This document shows positions 9,134 to 17,728 of a DNA stretch of 64,000 nt, piece after piece (position 1 is the first letter of the stretch; each line of letters starts with the position of its first letter). Source of the DNA: Streptomyces nodosus (GTDB lineage Bacteria; Actinomycetota; Actinomycetes; Streptomycetales; Streptomycetaceae); NCBI RefSeq assembly GCF_008704995.1, contig NZ_CP023747.1, positions 3,932,501 to 3,996,500 on the forward strand. The letters are read 5' to 3'. The notes under the pieces were generated by a model. That model ran no database searches. It was not told where the DNA came from and saw only the letters and a program-made list of their open reading frames with translations. The position numbers and the translations under genes were made by a program.

Positions 9134-9163
9134 GAAGCCCGGAGGGAATGCCCTCCGGGCTTC
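9134..9163 (+). terminator. Terminator hairpin after the SseB-like gene
   Basis: Perfect 13-base stem, GAAGCCCGGAGGG at 9134-9146 and its complement at 9151-9163, with loop AATG and a T-rich stretch following. It is about 100 bases after the plus-strand gene ending at 9031. Confidence 0.85.
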
Positions 9164-9195
9164 TGGTGTTCCGGGGTGGCAGAAAGTTCAATCGT

Positions 9196-9221
9196 CAACT
9201 AAAGTTGGGGTACAAGGAGGT
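9196..9221 (+). promoter_or_regulatory. Small palindrome plus strong ribosome binding site before pirin
   Basis: CAACT-AA-AGTTG at 9196-9207 is a 12-base dyad in a locally AT-richer stretch, 21 bases upstream of the pirin ATG. It is followed by AAGGAGGT at 9214-9221, a near-perfect Shine-Dalgarno sequence six bases from the start. The dyad could be an operator; no regulator gene is adjacent. Confidence 0.4.
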
Positions 9222-9227
9222 ACCGAC

Positions 9228-10208
9228 ATGCCTGCAGTGACGGTGGAGAACCCGCTGACCCTTCCCCGTGTGGCGGCCCCGGCCGACGCGGTGGCCCGAC
9301 CCGTGCTCGGCGTCACGACGGCGCCCGGCGGCTACGAGGGCGAGGGCTTCCCGGTCCGCCGCGCGTTCGCCGGGATCCACTACCGCCACCTCGACCCGTT
9401 CATCATGATGGACCAGATGGGCGAGGTGGAGTACGCGCCGGGCGAGCCCAAGGGCACCCCCTGGCACCCGCACCGCGGCTTCGAGACCGTCACCTACATC
9501 ATCGACGGGATCTTCGACCACCAGGACAGCCAGGGCGGTGGCGGCACCATCACCAATGGCGACACCCAGTGGATGACGGCGGGCTCGGGCCTGCTGCACA
9601 TCGAGGCCCCGCCGGAGTCGCTGGTGGTGTCCGGCGGCCTGTTCCACGGCATCCAGCTGTGGGTCAACCTGCCCGCCAAGGACAAGATGATGGCCCCCCG
9701 CTACCAGGACATCCGCGGCGGCCAGGTCCAGCTGCTGACCACCCCCGACGGTGGCGCGCTGCTCCGTGTCATCGCCGGTGAGCTGGAGGGACACCAGGGC
9801 CCCGGCATCACGCACACGCCGATCACCCTGATCCACGCGACCGTCGCGCCGGGCGCGGAGGTCACCCTGCCCTGGCGCGAGGACTTCAACGGCCTCGCCT
9901 ATGTCCTGGCCGGCCGCGGCAGCGTCGGCACCGAGCGGCGGCCGATCCACCTCGGCCAGACCGCGGTGTTCGGCGCCGGCTCCGCGCTGACCGTCCGCGC
10001 GGACGAGAAGCAGGACTCCCACACCCCGGACCTGGAGGTCCTGCTGCTGGGCGGACAGCCGATCCGTGAGCCGATGGCCCACTACGGCCCGTTCGTGATG
10101 AACACCCGCGAGGAGCTCCAGCAGGCCTTCGAGGACTTCCAGAAGGGGCGCCTCGGCACCGTCCCCGCGGTGCACGGGATGACCGAGAGCGGTCCGCAGG
10201 ACTCCTGA
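9228..10208 (+). CDS. Pirin family protein
   Basis: 326 residues from ATG 9228. It is a bicupin: the N-terminal cupin (about residues 30-160) carries the metal-binding signature W-H-P-H-R-G-F-E-T-V-T-Y near residue 80 and a second His in the G-L-L-H-I-E-A-P-P segment; the C-terminal cupin follows at about 190-290. Pirins bind Fe or Mn and are quercetin-2,3-dioxygenase-like or act as redox-sensitive regulators; which applies here is unknown. The very strong ribosome binding site and dyad upstream suggest an inducible, well-expressed gene. It is monocistronic, with a terminator at 10242-10272. Confidence 0.9.
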   Translation: MPAVTVENPLTLPRVAAPADAVARPVLGVTTAPGGYEGEGFPVRRAFAGIHYRHLDPFIMMDQMGEVEYAPGEPKGTPWHPHRGFETVTYIIDGIFDHQDSQGGGGTITNGDTQWMTAGSGLLHIEAPPESLVVSGGLFHGIQLWVNLPAKDKMMAPRYQDIRGGQVQLLTTPDGGALLRVIAGELEGHQGPGITHTPITLIHATVAPGAEVTLPWREDFNGLAYVLAGRGSVGTERRPIHLGQTAVFGAGSALTVRADEKQDSHTPDLEVLLLGGQPIREPMAHYGPFVMNTREELQQAFEDFQKGRLGTVPAVHGMTESGPQDS

Positions 10209-10241
10209 CGGAGGCCCCGGGCTTCTGACGCCGCGTCACCC

Positions 10242-10272
10242 GGGCGGGCCGTCCGCACAGGACAGCCCGCCC
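10242..10272 (+). terminator. Terminator-like hairpin after pirin
   Basis: 13-base arms GGGCGGGCCGTCC (10242-10254) and GGACAGCCCGCCC (10260-10272), one mismatch, five-base loop. It lies 33 bases after the pirin stop and just before the next plus-strand gene. Confidence 0.7.
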
Positions 10273-10294
10273 CTCGGCGTGATCGGCTGGGGGA

Positions 10295-11401
10295 GTGCAG
10301 CTCCTCCCCGAATCCGTACGACGCCTCGCCGCCTGGTGCCTCGTGGTGCTGCTGGTCTCCGGGGTCGCCTGGATCGGGATCCGGTTGTGCGGGCAGCTCC
10401 GCACGGCGGTGGTGCCCGTGCTGCTCGCGCTGCTCGGGACCGCGCTGCTCGGGCCGCTGCACCGCCGTCTGGTGCGGATCGGGATGCACCGGTCGCTCGC
10501 GGCCGGCATCACCTGTGTCGCCGTGGTGGCCGTGGTCGGCGGGGCCGTGTACATCGTCGTCTCCGCCCTCGTCGACAACGGCGGCCAGATCGCCTCCTCG
10601 CTCCGGCGGGCCGCCAAGGCGGTCGCCCGGCACTTCGGCGCGGCCGGCACCTCGCTGGACGACCTCGCCTCCCACGGCAGGGACCTGCTCACCAAGTTCG
10701 GCGGGACCGCCGCGCACAACGTCATCAGCGGGGTCAGCGTCGTCGGCGAGAGCCTCGCCATGGCCCTGCTGGCCCTGGTGCTCGTCTTCTTCTTCCTGCG
10801 TGACTCCCACCGGGTCGCCGACCTGCTGCGCTCGCTCGCCCCGCACGGCGCCGCCGAGACCGTCGAGGCCATGGCGCGGCGCGCCTTCGAGGGGGTCGAG
10901 GGATTCATGCGGGGGACCACGCTCATCGCCCTGATCGACGCGTTCTGCATCACCGTGGGGCTGTTGATCCTCGGTGTCCCGGGCGCGATCGGACTGGGCG
11001 CGCTCGTCTTCGTCGGCGCCTACATCCCCTACCTCGGGGCCTTTCTCTCCGGCGCGCTGGCGATCCTGGTGGCCCTGGCGGACCGCGGGCTGGTCATCGC
11101 GCTGTGGGCGCTCGGTGTGGTCCTCGCCGTGCAGGTGCTGGAGGGGCATGTGCTCCAGCCGATGATCCAGAGCCGGACCGTGCAGCTGCATCCCGCGGCG
11201 GTGCTGCTGGCGATCACCGCGGGGGCGTCGGTCGCCGGGATCCTCGGGATGCTGCTGTCCGTACCGCTGACGGCGGCGGTGTTCGGCGTCGCCCATGAAC
11301 TGCGGGCGCGGTACGGGTACGGGGAGACGGCCCCGGCGCACCCGGAACCCGGGGACGGCGCGGACGGCGCGGACGGCCGGGCGGAGCCGCCGGAGGCATG
11401 A
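10295..11401 (+). CDS. AI-2E family transporter (UPF0118-type permease)
   Basis: 368 residues from GTG 10295; GGGGGAG directly abuts the start, so the exact start is uncertain. The protein has two early membrane helices (about residues 10-50), another near 68-88, a long amphipathic middle region, then a block of hydrophobic helices at about 160-180, 210-240, 245-290 and 300-335. The family phrase P-Y-L-G-A-F-L-S-G near residue 245 and V-L-Q-P-M-I-Q-S-R near 285 mark it as an AI-2E exporter family protein, a group that also contains Na+/H+ antiporters and many uncharacterised members. A charged, Asp/Gly-rich tail follows. It converges on the SpoIIE phosphatase gene with only 44 bases between. 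Confidence 0.85.
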   Translation: MQLLPESVRRLAAWCLVVLLVSGVAWIGIRLCGQLRTAVVPVLLALLGTALLGPLHRRLVRIGMHRSLAAGITCVAVVAVVGGAVYIVVSALVDNGGQIASSLRRAAKAVARHFGAAGTSLDDLASHGRDLLTKFGGTAAHNVISGVSVVGESLAMALLALVLVFFFLRDSHRVADLLRSLAPHGAAETVEAMARRAFEGVEGFMRGTTLIALIDAFCITVGLLILGVPGAIGLGALVFVGAYIPYLGAFLSGALAILVALADRGLVIALWALGVVLAVQVLEGHVLQPMIQSRTVQLHPAAVLLAITAGASVAGILGMLLSVPLTAAVFGVAHELRARYGYGETAPAHPEPGDGADGADGRAEPPEA

Positions 11402-11445
11402 CGGACAGCCGACGGAGGCGGGGCCGTCGTACGCGTGTGCGCGTC

Positions 11446-13737
11446 CTACGCCGCCGCGTCCTCTCCGTCCTTCGTGTCCTCCGTGTCTTCCGTGTCTTCC
11501 GTGTCTTCCGTCTCCTCCGGGTCCCGGCTGTCCTCCCCGTCCCCCCGGGCGTCCCCCTCGGGGCCCGGCCGGGCAGGGCGTTCGTACAGTTCGAACCAGG
11601 TGCTCTTGCCCTGGCCCCGGGGGTCCACGCCCCAGGCGTCGGCGAGGAGTTCGATGAGGACCAGACCGCGTCCGGAGGAGGCGAGTTCGCCGGGGTGGCG
11701 CCGGTGCGGCAGATCGTCGCCGGCGTCGGTGACCTCCACCCGCACCCGTCGTCCGCCCCGCCCGGCCGGATCGCCGGGGTCATCGGGGTCGTCGAGGTGT
11801 ACGGCGTCCTCGGCGACCTCGGCGACGAGGAGAGCGTCCGTGTCCGTGTGCACCAGGACATTGGTGAGCATCTCGGAGACCAGAAGCACCGCCGAGTCGA
11901 CCTGGTCCTCGCAGGGCCAGTCGTGCAGCAGCTCGCGCAGCTGCTGACGGGCGCCCGCGATCCGCTCGGGCTCGGCCTGGGCGACCGTCAGCATCGTGCG
12001 GCGCACTTTGCCCGCCGAGGGACGGCCGGGTCCCTCGCCGCCCCGGCTCAGCAGCAGCAGGGCGATGTCGTCCTCGCGGCGGTCCCTCAGCGGCCCGGTG
12101 GCGTGGTGCGAGGAGGGCCCGTGCACGGCCTGGACCAGCGCGTCGGCCAGTTCCTCCGCATCGCCGTCGTGCTCCTCGAGGATCCGCCGGATCCGCCGCC
12201 AGCCGGTGTCCAGGTCGTGTCCGCCGGTCTCGATCAGCCCGTCCGTGCAGAGCAGCATGGTCTCGTCGGGCTCCAGCACGAGACGGGTGGTCGGATAGTC
12301 CGCGTCCGGGTCGATGCCGAGCGGCAGACCGCCGGCGGTTCCCCGCATCAGCACCGTTCCGTCGGTCATGAGGAACGCGGGGTCGGGGTGGCCGGCGCGG
12401 GCGATCTCCAGCGTTCCGGTCGCCGGATCCACCTCGACATAGAGGCAGGTCGCGAAGCGCAGCTCGGCGCCGTCCGTGCCGTGCGTCATCCCGTGCAGAA
12501 AGCGGGAGGCGCGAGAGAGGACCGCGTCCGGGCGGTGGCCCTCGCTGGCGTACGCCCGCAGGGCTATCCGCAGCTGGCCCATGAGGCCGGCGGCATGCAC
12601 ATCATGGCCCTGCACATCACCGATGACCAGCGCGAACCGGCCCGTCCTGGACTTTGTGCGGGAGCTTCCCCCGGGCAGCTGGATCATGTCGTACCAGTCG
12701 CCGCCCACCTGGAGTCCGCCGCCGGTCGGGACATAGCGGGCCGCCACGGTCATGCCGGGTATCCGGGGGCCCAGCGTGGGCAGCATCGAGCGCTGGAGCC
12801 CGTCGGTCAGCTCCCGCTCCGTCTCGGCGGCACCCGCCCGGGAGAGGGCCTGGGCGAGCATCCGGGCGACCGTGGTGAGCACCGAGCGCTCGTCGGGAGT
12901 GAAGGCGACCGGGTACCGGAAGCCGGCCATCCAGGCGCCCATCGTGCGCCCCGCCACGGTAAGCGGCAGAAACGCCCAGGACTGACGGCCGAAGTGCGCG
13001 GCGAGCGGCCAGGACACCGGGTAGCGGACCTTGTACTCCTCGGGCGAGGACAGATAGACGGCTCGGCCGGTGCGGACGACCTCGGCGGCCGGGTAGTCCG
13101 TGTCCAGCGACATCTGGGTGAAGGGTGCCTCGTCCCCCGGCCGGTGGCCGTGGTGGCCGATCACGGTCAGCCGGTCGCCGTCGGCGCCGAAGACCGCGAG
13201 CCCGTCCGGGGAGAAGCCGGGCATCGACAGCCCGGCCGCGACCCGCAGCACCTCCTCCGTGGACCGCGCCTCGGCCAGGGCGCGCCCGGCGTCCAGCAGG
13301 AACGCCTCGCGGGAGCGGCGCCAGTCGCCGGTGACGGGGGAGCGCGCGGCGGCGCTCCAGGAGGGATCGGTGACCTCCTGGAGGGTGCCGACCAGCTTGA
13401 AGTGACCGGTCCGCGGGTCGAGGGACGGTCTGGAGCGGCTGCGGACGATCCGCACCACACGCCCGTGCTCGTCCATGATCCGCATCCGGGACTCGGCGAT
13501 GGTGCCCTCGGTCAGGGCGAGTTGGACGACCCCGACGATCTCGTTCCAGTCGATCGGGTGGAAACGGGAGCGGATCCCGGCCTCGGTCAGGGTCGTGGGT
13601 TCGGCGGGCAGCCCCACCAGCCGGGCGGCCTCGCCGTCCAGAGTGACAAGGCCCGCGGCTGCGTCGTAGCGCCACAGACCGGTCGCCAGATCGGCCAGGA
13701 CGTCCCCCAGCGAGGGCAGGGGCTCACCAGTGCGCAT
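11446..13737 (-). CDS. PAS-GAF-SpoIIE phosphatase with C-terminal HATPase (anti-sigma-like) domain
   Basis: 763 residues when started at ATG 13737 (MRTGEPLPSLGDV). Domain order: PAS-like sensor (about 1-130), GAF (about 150-305), PP2C/SpoIIE phosphatase (about 320-545, with V-G-G-D-W-Y-D-M, V-I-G-D-V-Q-G-H-D and L-L-C-T-D-G-L-I-E for metal binding), then an RsbW-like histidine-kinase-type ATPase (about 580-735) with a G-R-G-L-V-L-I-E-L-L-A-D motif. The tail is a run of Glu-Asp-Thr triplets. Such fusions combine dephosphorylation of anti-anti-sigma factors with anti-sigma kinase activity in stress or developmental signalling. No sigma factor or anti-anti-sigma gene lies next to it, so its partners are elsewhere. 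Confidence 0.88.
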   Translation of the reverse strand: MRTGEPLPSLGDVLADLATGLWRYDAAAGLVTLDGEAARLVGLPAEPTTLTEAGIRSRFHPIDWNEIVGVVQLALTEGTIAESRMRIMDEHGRVVRIVRSRSRPSLDPRTGHFKLVGTLQEVTDPSWSAAARSPVTGDWRRSREAFLLDAGRALAEARSTEEVLRVAAGLSMPGFSPDGLAVFGADGDRLTVIGHHGHRPGDEAPFTQMSLDTDYPAAEVVRTGRAVYLSSPEEYKVRYPVSWPLAAHFGRQSWAFLPLTVAGRTMGAWMAGFRYPVAFTPDERSVLTTVARMLAQALSRAGAAETERELTDGLQRSMLPTLGPRIPGMTVAARYVPTGGGLQVGGDWYDMIQLPGGSSRTKSRTGRFALVIGDVQGHDVHAAGLMGQLRIALRAYASEGHRPDAVLSRASRFLHGMTHGTDGAELRFATCLYVEVDPATGTLEIARAGHPDPAFLMTDGTVLMRGTAGGLPLGIDPDADYPTTRLVLEPDETMLLCTDGLIETGGHDLDTGWRRIRRILEEHDGDAEELADALVQAVHGPSSHHATGPLRDRREDDIALLLLSRGGEGPGRPSAGKVRRTMLTVAQAEPERIAGARQQLRELLHDWPCEDQVDSAVLLVSEMLTNVLVHTDTDALLVAEVAEDAVHLDDPDDPGDPAGRGGRRVRVEVTDAGDDLPHRRHPGELASSGRGLVLIELLADAWGVDPRGQGKSTWFELYERPARPGPEGDARGDGEDSRDPEETEDTEDTEDTEDTKDGEDAAA

Positions 13738-13877
13738 GGCCCCACTGTATGAAGATGCGATCGCGGGGTGCCACTGAAGGCGACACCGGGCGGTCCTCCC
13801 GATGAATTCCCGACCCCCGGAAAGGCCGGCGCCGGTGATCGACAAGTCCCGTGACCATCAGGGGGAGCCGATCTTGA

Positions 13878-13903
13878 GGTGGCCGGTACGGGTGGCCGGT
13901 ACG
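13878..13903 (+). repeat. Perfect 13-bp tandem direct repeat upstream of aspS
   Basis: GGTGGCCGGTACG occurs twice back to back (13878-13890 and 13891-13903), about 90 bases upstream of the aspS start, in the 253-base divergent region shared with the SpoIIE phosphatase. It could be a regulator-binding site or simple promoter-region repetition. Confidence 0.6.
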
Positions 13904-13990
13904 CTTGGTAGGTCCGGGCCCTGTCCGCCCGGAGGCGCCGGGGAGCGACCCCGGGAAGACGCCCGATCCGCGAAGACTGGATGAACGACG

Positions 13991-15754
13991 ATGCATCGGT
14001 ACAGGTCCCACACCTGCGGCGAGCTCCGCGCCTCTGACGTCGGCAGCGACGTCCGGCTGAGCGGCTGGCTGCACAATCGGCGCGACCTGGGCGGCATCCT
14101 CTTCATCGATCTGCGCGACCACTACGGCATCACGCAGCTCGTCGCCCGCCCCGGCACCCCCGCGTACGAGGCGCTGGACAAGCTCTCCAAGGAGACGGTC
14201 GTCCGTATCGACGGCAAGGTCGTCTCCCGCGGCGCGGAGAACGTGAACCCGGATCTGCCGACCGGTGAGGTCGAGGTCGAGGTCGGCGAGGTCGAGGTGC
14301 TGGGCGCGGCCGCCCCGCTCCCCTTCACCATCAACGCCGAGGACGGGGTCAACGAGGAGCGGCGCCTGGAGTACCGCTTCCTGGACCTGCGCCGTGAGCG
14401 CATGCACCGCAACATCATGCTGCGCACGGCGGTCATCTCCGCCATCCGCCACAAGATGACCGCGCTCGGCTTCAACGAGATGGCGACGCCGATCCTGTCC
14501 GCCACCTCCCCGGAGGGCGCCCGTGACTATGTGGTCCCCTCCCGGGTCCACCCGGGCCGGTTCTACGCCCTGCCGCAGGCCCCGCAGCAGTTCAAGCAGC
14601 TGCTGATGATCTCGGGCTTCGACCGCTACTTCCAGATCGCGCCCTGCTTCCGCGACGAGGATGCCCGCGCGGACCGTTCGCCGGGCGAGTTCTACCAGCT
14701 CGACGTCGAGATGAGCTTCGTCGAGCAGGAGGACGTCTTCCAGCCGATCGAGAAGCTCATGACGGAGCTCTTCGAGGAGTTCGGCGGCGGCCGCCATGTC
14801 ACCTCGCCCTTCCCGCGGATCCCGTTCCGCGAGGCGATGCTGAAGTACGGCTCCGACAAGCCGGACCTGCGCGCCAAGCTGGAGCTCGTCGACATCACCG
14901 ATGTCTTCACGGGCTCGGAGTTCAAGGCGTTCGCGGGCAAGCATGTGCGCGCGCTGGCGGTGCCGGACACCGCAGGACAGCCCCGGAAGTTCTTCGACCA
15001 GCTCGGCGAGTACGCGGTGGAGCAGGGCGCGAAGGGCCTGGCCTGGGTGCGGGTCGGCGAGGACGGTGCGCTGACCGGCCCGATCGCGAAGTTCCTGACG
15101 GAGGAGAACGTCGCGGAGCTGACCAAGCGGCTGTCGCTGGCCTCCGGCCACGCGGTGTTCTTCGGCGCGGGTGAGTTCGACGAGGTCTCGAAGATCATGG
15201 GCGCGGTGCGGGTGGAGGCCGCCAAGCGCGCCGGCCAGTTCGAGGACGGCGTCTTCCGCTTCTGCTGGATCGTGGACTTCCCGATGTACGAGAAGGACGA
15301 GGAGACGGGGAAGATCGACTTCTCCCACAACCCGTTCTCGATGCCGCAGGGCGGTCTGGAGGCCCTGGAGACCCAGGACCCGCTGGACATCCTGGGCTGG
15401 CAGTACGACATCGTCTGCAACGGTGTCGAGCTGTCCTCCGGCGCCATCCGCAACCACGAGCCGGACATCATGCTCAAGGCCTTCGAGATCGCGGGCTACG
15501 ACCGTGACACCGTCGAGGAGAAGTTCGCCGGTATGCTCCGCGCGTTCCGCTTCGGCGCCCCGCCGCACGGCGGCATCGCGCCGGGCGTCGACCGCATCGT
15601 CATGCTCCTCGCGGACGAGCCCAACATCCGCGAGACCATCTCCTTCCCGCTCAACGGCAACGCCCAGGACCTGATGATGGGTGCCCCGACCGAGCTGGAC
15701 GAGTCCCGCCTGAGGGAACTCCACCTGTCGGTGCGCAAGCCGCAGTCGAAGTAG
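13991..15754 (+). CDS. aspS: Aspartate--tRNA(Asp/Asn) ligase
   Basis: 587 residues from ATG 13991, full length for the bacterial-type enzyme. It attaches Asp to tRNA(Asp) in the cytosol; in actinobacteria that make Asn-tRNA by transamidation the enzyme may also charge tRNA(Asn), which I cannot decide here. Order of domains: OB-fold anticodon-binding domain (about 1-110), class II catalytic core interrupted by a GAD insertion (about 290-430). Class II motif 2 is seen as F-R-D-E-D-A-R-A-D-R and motif 3 as G-G-I-A-P-G-V-D-R-I-V-M. It is followed by a 24-base-arm inverted repeat that also serves the convergent metG. Confidence 0.97.
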   Translation: MHRYRSHTCGELRASDVGSDVRLSGWLHNRRDLGGILFIDLRDHYGITQLVARPGTPAYEALDKLSKETVVRIDGKVVSRGAENVNPDLPTGEVEVEVGEVEVLGAAAPLPFTINAEDGVNEERRLEYRFLDLRRERMHRNIMLRTAVISAIRHKMTALGFNEMATPILSATSPEGARDYVVPSRVHPGRFYALPQAPQQFKQLLMISGFDRYFQIAPCFRDEDARADRSPGEFYQLDVEMSFVEQEDVFQPIEKLMTELFEEFGGGRHVTSPFPRIPFREAMLKYGSDKPDLRAKLELVDITDVFTGSEFKAFAGKHVRALAVPDTAGQPRKFFDQLGEYAVEQGAKGLAWVRVGEDGALTGPIAKFLTEENVAELTKRLSLASGHAVFFGAGEFDEVSKIMGAVRVEAAKRAGQFEDGVFRFCWIVDFPMYEKDEETGKIDFSHNPFSMPQGGLEALETQDPLDILGWQYDIVCNGVELSSGAIRNHEPDIMLKAFEIAGYDRDTVEEKFAGMLRAFRFGAPPHGGIAPGVDRIVMLLADEPNIRETISFPLNGNAQDLMMGAPTELDESRLRELHLSVRKPQSK

Positions 15755-15780
15755 GCGGAAGCAGGCGGAAGCAGGCGCGT

Positions 15781-15829
15781 GAACGAAAGCGGCTCGGAAC
15801 CGGTCACCGGTTCCGAGCCGCTTTCGTTC
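15781..15829. terminator. Very long bidirectional terminator hairpin between aspS and metG
   Basis: Perfect 24-base arms at 15781-15804 and 15806-15829 around a single central base (the innermost pairs will open into a loop). The arms begin GAACGAAAGCGG and end in CCGCTTTCGTTC, so both strands carry T-rich 3' sides. It separates convergent aspS (ends 15754) and metG (ends 15844). Confidence 0.9.
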
Positions 15830-15843
15830 GGCTTGCCCCGCGG

Positions 15844-17559
15844 CTACTCCGACTCGCCGCCGAAGCGCTCCTTGTAGGCGGCCAGGTCGTCGTCCGTCAG
15901 CTTGGCGAACAGGACCGGGGGCACGATGAAGGGGGTGCCGGCCGGGACCGCGGTCAGGGACCTGGCCTCCTCAGGCGTCACCCAGGTCGCCGTGTCGTCG
16001 GCCAGCGAGAACGCCGAGCGCATCGCGGCCGACGTCGACGGGATGAACGGCTCCGAGACCACCGCGTACAGATGGATCAGGTTCATCGCGGTGCGCAGGG
16101 TGAGGGCGGCGCCCTCCTTGTCGGTCTTGATCTCCAGCCAGGGGGCCTTCTCCTCCAGATAGGAGTTGCCCGCCGACCACAGGGCCCGCAGGGCCGCCGC
16201 CGCCTTGCGGAACTGAAGCGACTCCATGTGCTCCTGGTACTCACCGAGGAGCCGCGCGATCTCCTCGCCCAGCTTCGCCTCCGGCTCACCCGGCTCGCCG
16301 CCCGCCGGGACCTCCTCGCCGAAGCGCTTCCGGGAGAAGGACAGCACGCGGTTGACGAAGTTGCCCAGGGTGTCGGCCAGGTCCTTGTTCACCGTGGCCG
16401 TGAAGTGCTCCCAGGTGAAGGAGGAGTCGTCCGACTCGGGCGCGTTGGCGATCAGGAAGTAGCGCCAGTAGTCGGCGGGCAGGATGTCCAGGGCCTGGTC
16501 GGTGAAGACGCCGCGCTTCTGGGACGTGGAGAACTTCCCGCCGTAGTACGTCAGCCAGTTGAAGGCCTTGACGTAGTCGACCTTCTTCCACGGCTCGCGC
16601 ACACCCAGCTCCGTGGCGGGGAACATCACCGTGTGGAACGGGACGTTGTCCTTGGCCATGAACTCCGTGTAGCGCACCTTGTCGTCCACGTCGTACCACC
16701 AGCTCTTCCAGTCCCGGTTCTCCGGGTCCTGGTCGGACCACTCCTTGGTGGCGCCGATGTACTCGATCGGGGCGTCGAACCAGACGTAGAAGACCTTGCC
16801 CTCGGCCGCCAGCTCCGGCCAGGTGTCGGCGGGGACCGGGACGCCCCAGTCCAGATCGCGGGTGATCGCCCGGTCGTGCAGGCCCTCGGTCAGCCACTTG
16901 CGGGCGATCGAGGAGGCCAGGTGCGGCCAGTGCGGCTCATGGCGGGCCACCCACTCCTCGACCTCGTGCTGGAGCTTCGACTGGAGGAGGAAGAGGTGCT
17001 TGGTCTCGCGGACCTCCAGCTCCGTGGAGCCGGAGATCGCCGAGCGGGGGTCGATCAGATCCGTGGGGTCCAGGACCCGGGTGCAGTTCTCGCACTGGTC
17101 GCCGCGGGCCTTGTCGTAACCGCAGTGCGGGCAGGTGCCCTCCACATAGCGGTCGGGCAGGAAGCGGCCGTCCGCGGGGGAGTAGACCTGGCGGATCGCC
17201 CGCTCCTCGATGAAGCCGTTCTCCTTGAGCCGGCGGGCGAAGTGCTGGGTGATCTCGACGTTCTCGGCGGACGAGCTGCGGCCGAAGTAGTCGAAGGCGA
17301 GGGCGAAGCCGTCGTAGACCGCCTTCTGGGCGTCATGGGCCTTCGCACAGAACTCGTCCACCGGGAGGCCCTGCTCCTTGGCGGCGAGCTCCGCCGGGGT
17401 GCCGTGCTCGTCGGTCGCGCAGATGTAGAGCACGTCGTGGCCGCGCTGGCGGAGGTACCGGGAGTACACGTCCGCCGGGAGCATGGACCCCACCATGTTG
17501 CCCAGGTGCTTGATCCCGTTGATGTACGGAAGGGCGCTGGTGATGAGGTGTCGAGCCAT
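15844..17559 (-). CDS. metG: Methionine--tRNA ligase, zinc-containing
   Basis: 571 residues from ATG 17559 (MARHLITSALPYINGIKHLGN), with GGGAG ten bases upstream. Class I signature P-Y-I-N-G-I-K-H-L-G-N near residue 12 stands for HIGH. A zinc knuckle is present near residue 145 (C-P-H-C-G-Y-D-K then C-E-N-C). The second signature is K-F-S-T-S near residue 335 in place of the usual K-M-S-K-S, so the last Lys of that loop is replaced; this is a sequence observation, and similar variants occur in other MetRS. The C-terminal anticodon-binding domain follows. It has no C-terminal EMAP/Trbp111 extension. Confidence 0.95.
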   Translation of the reverse strand: MARHLITSALPYINGIKHLGNMVGSMLPADVYSRYLRQRGHDVLYICATDEHGTPAELAAKEQGLPVDEFCAKAHDAQKAVYDGFALAFDYFGRSSSAENVEITQHFARRLKENGFIEERAIRQVYSPADGRFLPDRYVEGTCPHCGYDKARGDQCENCTRVLDPTDLIDPRSAISGSTELEVRETKHLFLLQSKLQHEVEEWVARHEPHWPHLASSIARKWLTEGLHDRAITRDLDWGVPVPADTWPELAAEGKVFYVWFDAPIEYIGATKEWSDQDPENRDWKSWWYDVDDKVRYTEFMAKDNVPFHTVMFPATELGVREPWKKVDYVKAFNWLTYYGGKFSTSQKRGVFTDQALDILPADYWRYFLIANAPESDDSSFTWEHFTATVNKDLADTLGNFVNRVLSFSRKRFGEEVPAGGEPGEPEAKLGEEIARLLGEYQEHMESLQFRKAAAALRALWSAGNSYLEEKAPWLEIKTDKEGAALTLRTAMNLIHLYAVVSEPFIPSTSAAMRSAFSLADDTATWVTPEEARSLTAVPAGTPFIVPPVLFAKLTDDDLAAYKERFGGESE

Positions 17560-17653
17560 CGCGGCTGCTCCCAGGTCGCTACGTGGAGTGACGATCGTTC
17601 CCTCTGCGGGGCGTCTGCATCGTCTACGAACCTTGAAATCGTAGCCGACACGA

Positions 17654-17700
17654 CCGGGCCGCCCGCTTCCCATTTCGAGGCGTGGGAAGGGGCGGCCCGG
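17654..17700 (-). terminator. Terminator-like hairpin between the vWA gene and metG
   Basis: Arms CCGGGCCGCCCGCTTCCCA (17654-17672) and TGGGAAGGGGCGGCCCGG (17683-17700), pairing with a single bulged base and a 10-base loop. On the minus strand it follows the vWA stop at 17729 and precedes metG. Confidence 0.75.
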
Positions 17701-17728
17701 GGGAGCTGCGGTGGATCGGCGGGGGTGG

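Noticed and set aside
11398..13752. 784-codon open frame on the plus strand
   Set aside because: Antisense shadow of the SpoIIE phosphatase gene, caused by high GC at third positions.
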